From Mucilaginibacter pankratovii (GTDB lineage Bacteria; Bacteroidota; Bacteroidia; Sphingobacteriales; Sphingobacteriaceae), in the NCBI RefSeq assembly GCF_014773265.1, contig NZ_JACWMY010000011.1, forward strand, positions 124,001 through 188,000: 64,000 bases of DNA, read 5' to 3'. The translations under genes were made by a program, and so were the position numbers. This document shows positions 30,515 to 40,274 of the stretch, in pieces. The notes under the pieces are model-generated. The model made no database searches and had not been told where the DNA came from. It worked only from the letters and a program-made list of their open reading frames with translations. The stretch's first letter is position 1. Every line of letters starts with the position of its first letter.

Positions 30515-33500
30515 ATGAAAAAAAACTTATTCAAAAACCTCATTGGGTTGCTGTTGGTGCTATCGTGCCAATTTGCCTACTCCCAAAGCCGGACAGTAAC
30601 CGGTACTGTTATCGCTAAAGACGATGGTTTGCCGGTGCCCGGCGCCACTGTTGTGCTAAAAGGCTCTCACACAGGCACACAAACATCCATAACCGGTAAA
30701 TTCAGCTTAAGCGTCCCTTCTTCAGGTGGTGTACTGGTGTTTTCCTATCTTGGATACAACTCTTTAGAGGTACCAATTGATGGCTCTGTAATTAATGCGG
30801 TGCTTATTACCAACTCAAAACTTTTGGGCGAAGTTGTGGTAACCGGTTCGGGTGTTGCAATAAGCAAAGCCAAATTGGGTATTGCCGTCGAATCGCTTTC
30901 CGGCAAAGCGCTTACCGCGTCTCCGCAGGCATCTATTGACCAGGGCTTGGTTGGCCAGGTTGCAGGTGCTCAAATCTCTTCGGTAGACGGCACACCGGGT
31001 GCACGAACAAATATCGTATTGAGAGGTATTAATACCGTTCAGGGGAGCACTTCTCCAATGATCCTCGTAGACGGTGTGGAATCTCGCACTACAGATATAA
31101 GCCAACTCGATCCCGCTACGGTCGATCACATAGAAATTGTACAGGGTGCTGCAGCGTCTACTATTTATGGCGCGCAAGGTGCAAACGGTGTTATCCAAAT
31201 CTTCACTAAAAAAGGCCGTGTGGGCAAAACACGGGTTGAAATTGCGTCAACCGCCAGCAGTAACCAATATTTAAATATTGGCGATGTACACCAGGCAAAG
31301 CTGAGCAGCTTTATGGTAGATGCAAATGGAATTTTTATTGATGCGAGCGGCAACCCGATAGCGATTGACCAGGATGGCCGTTATACCGGTATCCAGTGGG
31401 CATTTGGTGCCGACCCATCTGTGGGTGCCCCAACAGCAATGAGCAACCCCAAAAACATTGCCCACCAGCAATATGGCACTAACTTAAACTACTATGACCA
31501 CCTTAAACAGTTGTTTAAAACAGCCTACACCACTAATAATAGCGTAGCTATCTCTGGCGGAAGCGAGAAATCAGACTTCAATTTAACAGCTTCAAACAAT
31601 CATCAACAAAGTAATATCAAGAACAACGGGTATAACGACCGTTCGAATTTAACCGCAAACATAGGTACCGAACTATTTAAAGGTTTCACACTGCGTTCTG
31701 TTACGCAATTGATATATACCAAAAACACTATTAACCCTAATTACGGGATTGGTAACGCAGGCGGTATATTTGATGTGTTAAACGCTTCTCCTTTTTATGA
31801 TTTTGACCGCAAAAATGAGGATGGCAGTTACCCGCTATCATTAAACTCCGGTACTGTCAGCGTAAACGGATCTAACCCCAACTATTATACGCAATGGGCA
31901 AACAGAGTTTCGCACCGCGAAGACTTATTGCAAAGCTTCATGGCAGATTATAGGGTTAACAAATTCTTAAGCCTAAACGCCAAATACGGCCTTAACTACC
32001 AGCATACCGAGCAAAACACCATCTATAAAAATCAATCTGCCACTTTAACCGCTATAGATTTAGGGTCGTACTACGGCGCTTTTGCAGCCAACCCCAATGG
32101 CGAGTTAGTTAAAAATACAAGTTCTACTACCTTCCAAAACTTTAACGGTTCGGCGGTAATTAAAACCGACTTTGAAAAAGATTTCCATCTAAATGTGCCT
32201 ATCACAACAACTACGTTGTTAGGATATGATTACAGAAAAAGTTTAGATAAACAATTTAACACCTACGGTTTAGAATTGCCTGTTTATGCTATCTACAACT
32301 TTAATCAAACCGCAACCCAGGCCGTATCTTATGATTATACTACGCCTTTTGTAACTTATGGTTTTGTAGTAAATCAAAAAGTTGACTTTGGCGATTACGG
32401 TGGCGTATCAGGTGGTTTCAGAACAGACTATTCGTCTGCATTTGGTGCAGGTTCAAAGCCATTTACCTTTCCTAATGCAAATGCATATATCCGCGCATCA
32501 TCGTTCGGTTTCTGGAAAAACTCATTCCTTGGGAACGCCATCCCCGAATTTAAGATCAGGGGTGGTTATGGCGAGGCGGGAACACAGCCCTATCCGTTTG
32601 ACAGGTATCCAACCATTAATCCCGGCAACCTTGGCCAGTCTTTAACCTTTAACCTGCCTACAGCTCTTGCTAACCCCGACCTTAAAGTAGAGGTTTCCAA
32701 AGAATACGAGATCGGTACAGATTTTAGCATTAAAGGTGCAACCGGCAACTGGTTTAATGATATAACCATCAGTGGTACTTACTGGAATCGTAAAGCCAAT
32801 AATGTTATTTATAACGTAAATACAGCTCCATCAACAGGTGGTAACCAAATAAAAACCAATGCCATTGGTCTTGCATCACACGGTATCCAGGCATCGTTAA
32901 ACCTAAGCGTATTTACAAGCAAGGATTTTAACTGGCATTTTACCACCAACTTTAGTAATCAAACCACCATGATTACCAGTACCGGCGGCGCGCCTATCAT
33001 CCTCGCTACTGCAGCTGGCAGTACACAGCTGAGCTTAATTGCGGGCCAAAAAATTGGCCAGATATATGGCTTTAAGGCTTTAACCAGCGTTAGCGAAACA
33101 AACAGCTTAGGTGTACCATACATATTGCCGGCAGATTATGACAAATACACCATTGTAGACGGTCGGGTTGTAAACATCGCCAATAAAGGTATTCAGTTTG
33201 CCAACGAGGTTTCTCCCATTGGCGATCCAAACCCTAAATTCAACATGTCGTTCATTAACTCGTTCAACTACAAAGCATTCACCTTTGGCTTTCAGTTCGA
33301 CTGGGTTTATGGCAGCCACCTGTACAACCAAACCAAAGAATGGCAGTACCGCGATGGTATCAGCGGCGATTATGACAAACCTGTAGATATTGGCGGCACA
33401 TCCGGTGCATACACTGCCTACTACAGAAGCGCATATGCTGATATAATAGGCGCCCGTAACGGTGCAAGAAATGGAACGAAGGATTACTTCTACGAGAGCT

Positions 33501-33745
33501 CTTCTTTTTTAAGATTAAGAAACATTTACCTTGGGTACGACTTCTCTAAGCTGATAAGCCGCAAAGTGTTTAAAAGAGCGATGTTAACCTTTACCGGCCG
33601 TAACATACTAACTTTCACCAAATACACCGGCTTCGATCCGGAAACAAGCTCTGGGTCATCTAACTCACCGTTTGACAGGGGCGTAGATCATGATTCAACA
33701 CCTAACAGCAAAACGTATCAAATTGGTTTAAATCTTGGATTTTAA
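30515..33745 (+). CDS. SusC/RagA-family TonB-dependent outer-membrane receptor
   Basis: The 1076-residue protein imports a nutrient across the outer membrane with TonB energy. It has a signal peptide (ending AYSQS), a carboxypeptidase-like domain (VTGTVIAKDDGLPVPGATVV, residues about 27-105), the TonB box-like LGEVVVTGSG, a plug (SIDQGLVGQVAGAQISSVDG to GANGVIQIFTKKG) and a 22-strand barrel ending YQIGLNLGF. The SusD partner begins 22 bp after the stop. No glycan hydrolase or sensor is adjacent, so the substrate is unknown. Confidence 0.96.
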   Translation: MKKNLFKNLIGLLLVLSCQFAYSQSRTVTGTVIAKDDGLPVPGATVVLKGSHTGTQTSITGKFSLSVPSSGGVLVFSYLGYNSLEVPIDGSVINAVLITNSKLLGEVVVTGSGVAISKAKLGIAVESLSGKALTASPQASIDQGLVGQVAGAQISSVDGTPGARTNIVLRGINTVQGSTSPMILVDGVESRTTDISQLDPATVDHIEIVQGAAASTIYGAQGANGVIQIFTKKGRVGKTRVEIASTASSNQYLNIGDVHQAKLSSFMVDANGIFIDASGNPIAIDQDGRYTGIQWAFGADPSVGAPTAMSNPKNIAHQQYGTNLNYYDHLKQLFKTAYTTNNSVAISGGSEKSDFNLTASNNHQQSNIKNNGYNDRSNLTANIGTELFKGFTLRSVTQLIYTKNTINPNYGIGNAGGIFDVLNASPFYDFDRKNEDGSYPLSLNSGTVSVNGSNPNYYTQWANRVSHREDLLQSFMADYRVNKFLSLNAKYGLNYQHTEQNTIYKNQSATLTAIDLGSYYGAFAANPNGELVKNTSSTTFQNFNGSAVIKTDFEKDFHLNVPITTTTLLGYDYRKSLDKQFNTYGLELPVYAIYNFNQTATQAVSYDYTTPFVTYGFVVNQKVDFGDYGGVSGGFRTDYSSAFGAGSKPFTFPNANAYIRASSFGFWKNSFLGNAIPEFKIRGGYGEAGTQPYPFDRYPTINPGNLGQSLTFNLPTALANPDLKVEVSKEYEIGTDFSIKGATGNWFNDITISGTYWNRKANNVIYNVNTAPSTGGNQIKTNAIGLASHGIQASLNLSVFTSKDFNWHFTTNFSNQTTMITSTGGAPIILATAAGSTQLSLIAGQKIGQIYGFKALTSVSETNSLGVPYILPADYDKYTIVDGRVVNIANKGIQFANEVSPIGDPNPKFNMSFINSFNYKAFTFGFQFDWVYGSHLYNQTKEWQYRDGISGDYDKPVDIGGTSGAYTAYYRSAYADIIGARNGARNGTKDYFYESSSFLRLRNIYLGYDFSKLISRKVFKRAMLTFTGRNILTFTKYTGFDPETSSGSSNSPFDRGVDHDSTPNSKTYQIGLNLGF

Positions 33746-33766
33746 TTGATCTTAATTGAAAATAAA

Positions 33767-35401
33767 ATGAAAAAATATAAATATATAGTAACATCAATAA
33801 TCATGGCCGGAGTAGTGTGCTCATCGGCATGTAAGAAAGAATTAGACGTAAAAAATCCAAATTCACCTACGCTGGAACAGGCAAAAACAGAATCGGGCCT
33901 TACTTCACTTGCCGCCGGCAGTGTATATATAAACGGTTTTGTAAATGGCAACGGATGGCTGGGCGATACCTTCTTTTCATTGTGCTACGGGTACCACGAA
34001 TTATTGGCAGATGATGTATCTGCGCAAGCATCCAACCAAAACGTTAACTTAGTTAACGTGCCCGATTACGCTATCCTCGACGATGGCAGCAGGCTAACTA
34101 ACCCGCAGCCTCAAATAGCCAATTTAAGGCTTAATAACACGCGCGACAAGCAGGGAACCAACATGTTCTACTACGAATGGCAAAGCATGTACGGATTAAA
34201 CAATGCCTGTAACCAGATACTGGCATTAACCAACAATGTTAGCTTAGGCGGCGATGCAGCTACCAAACAGGCCACCTACAAAGCATGGGCATACTGGTGG
34301 AAAGGCATCGCGTACGCAAGGTTAGGCTCTGTTTATTACGCAGGGCTAATAAACGATGGTATAAGCGTAACAAACGGCAACTATGTTTCCAGCGCCGCCC
34401 TTATTGCCGAAGCAAACAAAAACCTTACGCAGGCTATGACGCTTTTAAAAGGCATATCCAATACCGCAACTTATACCGAACTGATGGGTAAACTGATCCC
34501 TTCTTTCTTCCAGGTGGGCAATGCGCAGGTGCCTACAACAGATATGTTTGTGCGCAGTATAAATACACTGATGGCGCGCAATTTATTGGCCAATACCCGT
34601 ACATCTGCCATGACGGCCGCCAACTGGCAAACTATTTTAACTTTAACCAACGCAGGAATCCAATCAGGCGATAATGTTTTTGCTGGTTTCAGTGCTGCCA
34701 ATAATTATATTTTTTCGGCAGGCGGGGGCTCGGTAGCAGCTAACACCGCGGGAGACAAAACAGCGAGCAGCTTTACCATCAGCGAACGTTTAGTGCAGGA
34801 CATTAAGGCCGGCGATTTGCGCAAAAGTAAGAACTTTTTACAAGGAACGCCATTTTACAACCAGGTAGGTGGCTTTACTTTTAGCACAAGGTGGCAATTA
34901 AATGATGCCAAACTCACCCCAATTCCGGGTAACAACGCCTTCACAATTGCCGACAAAACTCCGGGCAACCAGGAAGTGTATATGGCAGGCAGCTACGAAG
35001 AGAATGAACTGATGAAAGCAGAAGCGCTTATTAACACCGGCCAAATTGATTTAGGCTTAGCAAGTGTTGATGCGGTGCGTACTTACCAGGGCGCGGGGCT
35101 TGCAAAGGTATCCGGCACCGGTTTAACCCTGGCAGCTGCACAAGAAGAACTTCGTAAGGAACGACGTCTTGCGCTTTTATTCAGGGGCACCGCATTTTAC
35201 GACGCAAGGCGTTGGGGTGTGATTTATGACATATCTAAAGGTGGTGGCCGCACAAATGCTGTAGTGCTTACATCTTCTGGCGTATTAAACACGCATGCAA
35301 CCATCAACTATAACTTCCTTGATTATTGGGACGTTCCGGCTGATGAGTTTGAATTAAACCCGCCGGCAGCAGGTAGCGCGCCGATAAAGAATCCAAATTA
35401 A
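33767..35401 (+). CDS. SusD/RagB-family outer-membrane lipoprotein
   Basis: The partner lid of the SusC receptor. I start at ATG 33767 (MKKYKYIVTSIIMAGVVCSS); the frame extends to a TTG at 33746. The lipobox is SSAC, followed by the typical KKELDVKNPNSPTLEQA. The 544-residue helical, TPR-like body has FYYEWQSMYGLNNACNQILA and the C-terminal LRKERRLALLFRGTAFYDARR block of the family. The protein is a little different from sugar-type SusD proteins and its ligand cannot be told. Confidence 0.93.
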   Translation: MKKYKYIVTSIIMAGVVCSSACKKELDVKNPNSPTLEQAKTESGLTSLAAGSVYINGFVNGNGWLGDTFFSLCYGYHELLADDVSAQASNQNVNLVNVPDYAILDDGSRLTNPQPQIANLRLNNTRDKQGTNMFYYEWQSMYGLNNACNQILALTNNVSLGGDAATKQATYKAWAYWWKGIAYARLGSVYYAGLINDGISVTNGNYVSSAALIAEANKNLTQAMTLLKGISNTATYTELMGKLIPSFFQVGNAQVPTTDMFVRSINTLMARNLLANTRTSAMTAANWQTILTLTNAGIQSGDNVFAGFSAANNYIFSAGGGSVAANTAGDKTASSFTISERLVQDIKAGDLRKSKNFLQGTPFYNQVGGFTFSTRWQLNDAKLTPIPGNNAFTIADKTPGNQEVYMAGSYEENELMKAEALINTGQIDLGLASVDAVRTYQGAGLAKVSGTGLTLAAAQEELRKERRLALLFRGTAFYDARRWGVIYDISKGGGRTNAVVLTSSGVLNTHATINYNFLDYWDVPADEFELNPPAAGSAPIKNPN

Positions 35402-35448
35402 TAATTCCTATTTGTTTCGTTCTTTATATCAGTTAATACTAATACCCC

Positions 35449-35485
35449 AAGGCCGTGCACACAAATTGCACGGCCTTTTTATTTT
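35449..35485 (+). terminator. Terminator of the susCD-like operon
   Basis: GGCCGTGC (35451-35458) pairs with GCACGGCC (35468-35475), followed by TTTTTATTTT. It lies 50 bp after the SusD stop. Confidence 0.9.
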
Positions 35486-35566
35486 ATCAATTCTTTTTTC
35501 CCTGCTGACATAGGGCTGTCATTACCCCATGGTTTCTTTGAATTATAAACTCAAAAACAACAAGCT

Positions 35567-36085
35567 ATGACAACCATCGAATTTTTTTTAGATCAATTAA
35601 ATGTAGAAGTGGCAACTACGCGCAAAATGCTGCAGCGTATACCAAACGATAAATACGACTGGAAACCGCATCCAAAAAGCATGAATATCCGCAGCCTTGC
35701 CACCCACATTGCCGAGCTGCCTACCTGGATACCTATGGTGCTATCTACCGATGAACTCGATTTTGCCGCTGCACCTTACAACCCAACCGTCATTGACAAC
35801 ACCGCCGATCTGATGGAATTATTTGAACAATCCTTTGTAGCCGGACTAGAGGCATTGGTGGCCGACAAAGAGTGGCTGATGAACGATATCTGGACACTAC
35901 GAAACGGCCGGGAAATTTACAGCCGCGAGAAAAAGTGGGAAGTGATACGCCTTACCATCTCGCAAATTATCCACCACCGCGCGCAATTGGGTGTTTACCT
36001 GCGCCTGTTGGATATACCCATCCCCGGCAGCTACGGCCCAAGTGCCGATGAGCAGTTTGAACCAATAGAGGTTGAAGCGGTTTAA
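35567..36085 (+). CDS. DinB-family protein
   Basis: A 172-residue four-helix-bundle protein. The three expected metal-binding His positions are visible: ATHIAELPTW near residue 47 and ISQIIHHRAQLGVYLRLLDI near 138-142. It begins MTTIEFFLDQLNVEVATTR. DinB/YfiT proteins include thiol-dependent transferases (BstA, MshB-like), but many have no known substrate. It is monocistronic, after the terminator of the SusCD pair. Confidence 0.85.
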   Translation: MTTIEFFLDQLNVEVATTRKMLQRIPNDKYDWKPHPKSMNIRSLATHIAELPTWIPMVLSTDELDFAAAPYNPTVIDNTADLMELFEQSFVAGLEALVADKEWLMNDIWTLRNGREIYSREKKWEVIRLTISQIIHHRAQLGVYLRLLDIPIPGSYGPSADEQFEPIEVEAV

Positions 36086-36221
36086 TCTCTGCCATTAGGT
36101 TTGTCAACTTTTCAGAAAGTTGACAAACCTATTAATACCCGCTAATTTAAATGCCTTCTTTATCCACACTAAAACAAAACAGCAGTAGTTTATATTATAA
36201 TGATATAAAGCAATTCTGCCC

Positions 36222-36416
36222 ATGAATACTGCTGACAAACATTATAAATTCATTAATAGCCGCACCGGCTATGCTATCTACTACCACTCGTTGCTTAGCT
36301 CGCTGAGCGCCGAAGAGATAAAAGCCGAACTGGAAAAAGTAAAAGCACAGGTTGCCATAAAAAATAACATTTACCAGGAAACGGTTTATTGGGAAGAGAT
36401 AAAAGACGAGGAATAA
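36222..36416 (+). CDS. Small acidic protein, unknown
   Basis: A 64-residue protein, MNTADKHYKFINSRTGYAIY, then HSLLSSLSAEEIKAELEKVK, ending ETVYWEEIKDEE. It is soluble, mostly helical and acidic at the end. A plausible gene by composition and reading, but without a recognised family. Confidence 0.5.
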   Translation: MNTADKHYKFINSRTGYAIYYHSLLSSLSAEEIKAELEKVKAQVAIKNNIYQETVYWEEIKDEE

Positions 36417-36822
36417 CTCTCCTGTTAAAAAACAACATTTCCTGCATTACAGGCCCTAACCTAAAGTGAGTACTTTTACTTACCAATTATTTATAACCAT
36501 GGGCGTTATATGCCCGGTAATAAAGCACATACGGAATAGATGGGCTTTGTTGTGAATAAAAAACCCCCATGCCTGTTGAAGCACGGGGGCAAAAACTCAC
36601 AACAATTGTTTAACCTTTCGGTCAATTCCTAACTGCAATGTGCGTTTCAATGCTTTTATAACATACCGGCCGGCACAAAGTTTTTAAACCGGTAGGGTAT
36701 TTTAATATCATTCGCGCGAAACTTTAACAATGCGGGCAAGCAGTTTTATATTTTCTGCGCCTATATTTGTGCACAATAAATATTTAGGAATACGTTAATA
36801 ATAAACTTAAGAAAACACCACC
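36417..36822. other. 406-bp gap with a minus-strand terminator-like hairpin
   Basis: No gene is visible. A hairpin CCCCC-A-TGC with GCA-C-GGGGG (36564-36589) is followed, on the minus strand, by TTTTTT, so it would end a minus-strand RNA. Upstream on that strand is a small stem ACC-GAAA-GGT (36613-36622). No convincing minus promoter was found. The plus-strand box TATATTTG (36762-36769) belongs to the next gene. Confidence 0.45.
36762..36769 (+). promoter_or_regulatory. Candidate -7 box of the DUF2911 gene
   Basis: TATATTTG matches TAnnTTTG and lies 53 bp before the ATG, predicting a leader of about 50 nt. The -33 TTG is not seen at the ideal distance. Confidence 0.5.
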
Positions 36823-37338
36823 ATGATGAGAAAAACATTTCAGTTTAAAGCGGCAGCATTTTTTGCATTTGCCTTATTAGTTTCCAGCTTTGCATTTGCA
36901 CAGCAAAAACCGGCCAGCCCGCGCGACAGCATTAGCGCTAAAGTTGCCGGCTCAACCATCACCATTAACTATGGCAGCCCATCGGTAAAGGGCCGTAAAG
37001 TATTTGGCGAATTAGAAGCATACGGTAAAGTATGGCGTGCCGGTGCAAACGAGGCAACCGTATTTACCACTACAAAAGATATTAAGGTTGAAGGCAAAAC
37101 CCTGCCCGCAGGCACTTACGGTTTTTTTGCCATCCCAACAGAAACCACCTGGACCATTATTTTCAACAAAGTGGCCAAACAATGGGGCGCATATAAATAC
37201 GACGAAACAAAAGATGCACTACGTGTAACCGTAAAACCGGTAGCATCGGCTATGAACGAGCGTTTGGTTTACAAAATCAACTCCAAGGGCTTCTCGTTAA
37301 ACTGGGATAAGCTATCGGTACCGGTATCTGTAAAATAA
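36823..37338 (+). CDS. DUF2911 secreted protein
   Basis: A 171-residue protein with a signal peptide (ending SFAFAQQK) followed by the DUF2911 domain: ISAKVAGSTITINYGSPSVK, YGKVWRAGANEATVF, LPAGTYGFFAIPTETTWTII and NKVAKQWGAYKYDETKD. This family is frequent and conserved in Bacteroidota and has no assigned function. The start may be the first or second ATG. A terminator lies 25 bp after the stop. Confidence 0.88.
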   Translation: MMRKTFQFKAAAFFAFALLVSSFAFAQQKPASPRDSISAKVAGSTITINYGSPSVKGRKVFGELEAYGKVWRAGANEATVFTTTKDIKVEGKTLPAGTYGFFAIPTETTWTIIFNKVAKQWGAYKYDETKDALRVTVKPVASAMNERLVYKINSKGFSLNWDKLSVPVSVK

Positions 37339-37361
37339 TTTTTTGTGATTTTAAATAGCGA

Positions 37362-37395
37362 GCCTCCCGGTATACCACGGGGGGCTTTGTTTTTT
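37362..37395 (+). terminator. Terminator of the DUF2911 gene
   Basis: AGCCTCCCGG pairs with a C/G-rich partner (CGGGGGGCT), followed by TTTGTTTTTT. Its position supports a start for the next gene well downstream (37495). Confidence 0.75.
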
Positions 37396-37494
37396 ATGGG
37401 ACTTTCTCCTCCCATCCTTCTCCACTCCCGCTCCTTTTACCTTTCTCCTTTCGTCCTTCTTCCTTTCTCTATTAACCTATATATTTACCATCGA

Positions 37495-38622
37495 ATGAAA
37501 AGCTATTTCGCAGGGAAACCCTTACTAAAAAGAGTGGCTGTTATACTGGCCCTGGCGTTAGCCATATACCTGCTGATGCTTTTAGCCGGTCATCCGCAGG
37601 CAGTAGAAAAATACTATTCGCAGGGCCTGTACCCGGTTATTTGCTTTATACTACATCCTGTTTTAAATATCTTCCCCTTTAGCCTTGGCGATTTGGTATA
37701 CATTGCTGTTGTTGCCTACCTCATTTATGCGGTTATCAGGCTGGTTAAATTGCTTTTTAAGAAGCGGTTTTTACAGGCTAGCCTTTTAATTACGGGGGTG
37801 GTAATAGGCATACAAACGGGGCTGCTGCTTTTCTATATTTTTTGGGGCATGAACTATTTCCGCCCCTCTGCCGCCGAAAGGTTGAATTTAAAGGAAGCCA
37901 AATTTACGGTGCCTCAATTACAGGCAGTAACTGCCATACTTATTGATAGCGCCAACGCCACCCGTGCACGCGTTACCCGGGCTGATCTGCAACAAAGCAA
38001 CGATACCATTTACACCACTGCTATTAATGCCGTGCGGCAGTTGGGCGGCACATCGGCAAATTTTAAAACTTATAGTCCCCGCATCAAGCCCTCGCTGTTA
38101 ACCCCATTGCTTAACTACATCGGCACATCGGGCTATTATAACCCCTTTACTACCGAGGCGCAGCTGAATTACCAGCAACCGGTTTTTGTGAGGCCTTTTG
38201 TGGCCTGCCACGAAATGTCGCACCAGATGGGTTACGGAGCCGAGGATGAGGCTAATTTTGTGGGCTACCTGGCGGCTACCCGCTCTAAAGACAGGTTGCT
38301 ACGCTACTCGGCCTATCAGCTTGCTGTGCGCGAGTTTATGTTTAGCCTTTACCTTGCCGATAGTTTGCTGAATAAAGAATTAAAAAAACGGATATCCCCA
38401 CAGGTAAAGGCCGATTTTAAGCAGGAGCGCCAATACTGGCAGGCCTACCAAAACAAGGCCAATGTAATAACCGGCATTTTTTACGATAATTTTTTGAAGG
38501 CGAACAACCAGCCACAGGGGCTTGATACCTATAACCGCATGGTTACGTTGGTAATGGCGATGTATAGGAAGCAGCAACAGCCCCCCGGCCCCCTGAAGGG
38601 GGAGCAGAAGTTGGAAAGGTAG
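37495..38622 (+). CDS. DUF3810 membrane protein, putative metallopeptidase
   Basis: A 375-residue protein from ATG 37495 (MKSYFAGKPLLKRVAVILAL); the open frame upstream runs through a terminator and a pyrimidine tract and is not used. Three membrane helices occupy residues about 12-120, followed by a soluble domain with the zinc-protease-like motif HEMSH (H239, E240, H243) in ACHEMSHQMGYGAEDEANF. The family is DUF3810. The last residues, QQPPGPLKGEQKLER, are encoded by a repeat with the hairpin CCCCCTGAAGGGGG (38589-38602). It runs 16 bp ahead of glpD and may share its transcript. Confidence 0.85.
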   Translation: MKSYFAGKPLLKRVAVILALALAIYLLMLLAGHPQAVEKYYSQGLYPVICFILHPVLNIFPFSLGDLVYIAVVAYLIYAVIRLVKLLFKKRFLQASLLITGVVIGIQTGLLLFYIFWGMNYFRPSAAERLNLKEAKFTVPQLQAVTAILIDSANATRARVTRADLQQSNDTIYTTAINAVRQLGGTSANFKTYSPRIKPSLLTPLLNYIGTSGYYNPFTTEAQLNYQQPVFVRPFVACHEMSHQMGYGAEDEANFVGYLAATRSKDRLLRYSAYQLAVREFMFSLYLADSLLNKELKKRISPQVKADFKQERQYWQAYQNKANVITGIFYDNFLKANNQPQGLDTYNRMVTLVMAMYRKQQQPPGPLKGEQKLER

Positions 38623-38638
38623 TTAACCTAATGAACGT

Positions 38639-40234
38639 ATGATGGAGCCTATCCCAAGGAGTAAACTAACCGCAGCGCTAAACGATCCCAAAAAGATTTG
38701 GGATGTAATTATTGTTGGGGGTGGTGCAACCGGCCTCGGCGCCGCGCTTGATGCAGCCTCAAGGGGCTACCAGGTGCTTCTGCTGGAACAGGCCGACTTT
38801 GCCAAAGGCACATCCAGCCGCAGCACCAAGCTGGTGCACGGGGGTGTACGCTACCTGGCACAGGGCGATATCAGCTTAGTAAGGGAAGCGCTTAACGAGC
38901 GCGGTCTGCTATTGAAAAATGCCGCTCACCTGGTAAGCAATCAATCGTTCATCATCCCCAATTATGAATGGTGGAGCGGTTTGTTTTACACCATCGGCCT
39001 CAGCCTTTACGATCTTTTGGCAGGCAGGCTCAGCTTTGGCAGGGCCAAACATATCTCCAAAAAAACATTAATAGAACGCTTGCCCAACATACAGCAAAAA
39101 GGCTTGTACGGAGGGGTTGTTTACCACGACGGGGAGTTCGACGATGCAAGGCTGGCCATAAATTTGGCCCAAACCGCCATCGAACAGGGCGCTACCGTGC
39201 TCAACTATTTCCGGGTGGTTAATTTAATAAAAGATGTGCAGGGCAGCATTGCGGGGGTGCTGGCTATCGATGCGGAAACCGGCGAAACCTATGATATTAA
39301 AGGTAAAACGGTGGTTAATGCTACCGGAGTTTTTGTAGATGAACTGCTAAACATGGATAAACCCGGGAAAAAGCCCATGGTGCGGCCGAGCCAGGGGGTG
39401 CACCTGGTGCTCAACCGTTCTTTTATGCCGGGAGGCGATGCGCTGATGATCCCCAAAACCGACGACGGGCGGGTGCTTTTTGCCGTTCCCTGGCACGATA
39501 AGCTGGTGGTGGGCACCACCGATACGCCGCTTGATCAGCATAGCCTGGAACCCGTAGCGTTACCCGAAGAAATAGACTTTATATTACGAACCGCCGGGCG
39601 ATACCTAACTAAGCAGCCTGCAAAAACAGATGTGCTGAGCGTATTTGCAGGCCTGCGCCCGCTGGCCGCGCCCGATAAAGACTCGTCGGCAACGAAGGAG
39701 ATCTCGCGCAGCCATAAGTTACTGGTTTCCGCTTCGGGCCTCATTACCATAACCGGGGGCAAATGGACAACTTACCGCAAGATGGGCGAAGATACTATTG
39801 ACAGGGCCATTGTGGTTGGTAAGTTACCCCCATCGCCCTGTAGAACCAGGGCTTTGCTCATTCACGGCAGCAAGGCGGGCGTTGACAGGAGCAGCCACCT
39901 GTATGTTTATGGAAGCGATGGGGAAGCCCTCCTCCGGCTTGCCGAAGAAAACACCGCATGGAAGGACAAATTGCATCCGCACCTGCCCTACATCGCCGCG
40001 GAAGTGGTATGGGGCATTAGGTACGAGATGGCGCGTACGGTGGAAGATATTTTAGCCCGGCGTGTACGGGCGCTGTTTTTAGATGCCCGCGCGGCAATTG
40101 ATATGGCGCCGGCTATAGCCACAATAATGGCGGCAGAACTTAACAAAGATGCTGCATGGAAAAAGGAACAAATTGATACATTTACACTATTGGCGCAAAC
40201 CTATTTGTTAGAACCATATTTCCCGGCAGGGTAA
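38639..40234 (+). CDS. glpD: Glycerol-3-phosphate dehydrogenase, aerobic
   Basis: Oxidises glycerol-3-phosphate to dihydroxyacetone phosphate at the inner membrane, passing electrons to the quinone pool. The 531-residue protein has the FAD motif VIIVGGGATGLGAALDAASR (about 23-42), the signature GTSSRSTKLVHGGVRYLAQG and, further on, FAGLRPLAAPDKDSS and ITGGKWTTYRKMGEDTID. The start has two adjacent ATG codons. It is the first glp gene; glpK follows after 40 bp. Confidence 0.96.
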   Translation: MMEPIPRSKLTAALNDPKKIWDVIIVGGGATGLGAALDAASRGYQVLLLEQADFAKGTSSRSTKLVHGGVRYLAQGDISLVREALNERGLLLKNAAHLVSNQSFIIPNYEWWSGLFYTIGLSLYDLLAGRLSFGRAKHISKKTLIERLPNIQQKGLYGGVVYHDGEFDDARLAINLAQTAIEQGATVLNYFRVVNLIKDVQGSIAGVLAIDAETGETYDIKGKTVVNATGVFVDELLNMDKPGKKPMVRPSQGVHLVLNRSFMPGGDALMIPKTDDGRVLFAVPWHDKLVVGTTDTPLDQHSLEPVALPEEIDFILRTAGRYLTKQPAKTDVLSVFAGLRPLAAPDKDSSATKEISRSHKLLVSASGLITITGGKWTTYRKMGEDTIDRAIVVGKLPPSPCRTRALLIHGSKAGVDRSSHLYVYGSDGEALLRLAEENTAWKDKLHPHLPYIAAEVVWGIRYEMARTVEDILARRVRALFLDARAAIDMAPAIATIMAAELNKDAAWKKEQIDTFTLLAQTYLLEPYFPAG

Positions 40235-40274
40235 CCCGCTATACCAAAATAAACCAACCAACGGATACTAATTT

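Noticed and set aside
37345..37494. 50-codon N-terminal extension of the DUF3810 protein
   Set aside because: It would be coded by a terminator and a pyrimidine tract; the ATG at 37495 begins a normal membrane protein.
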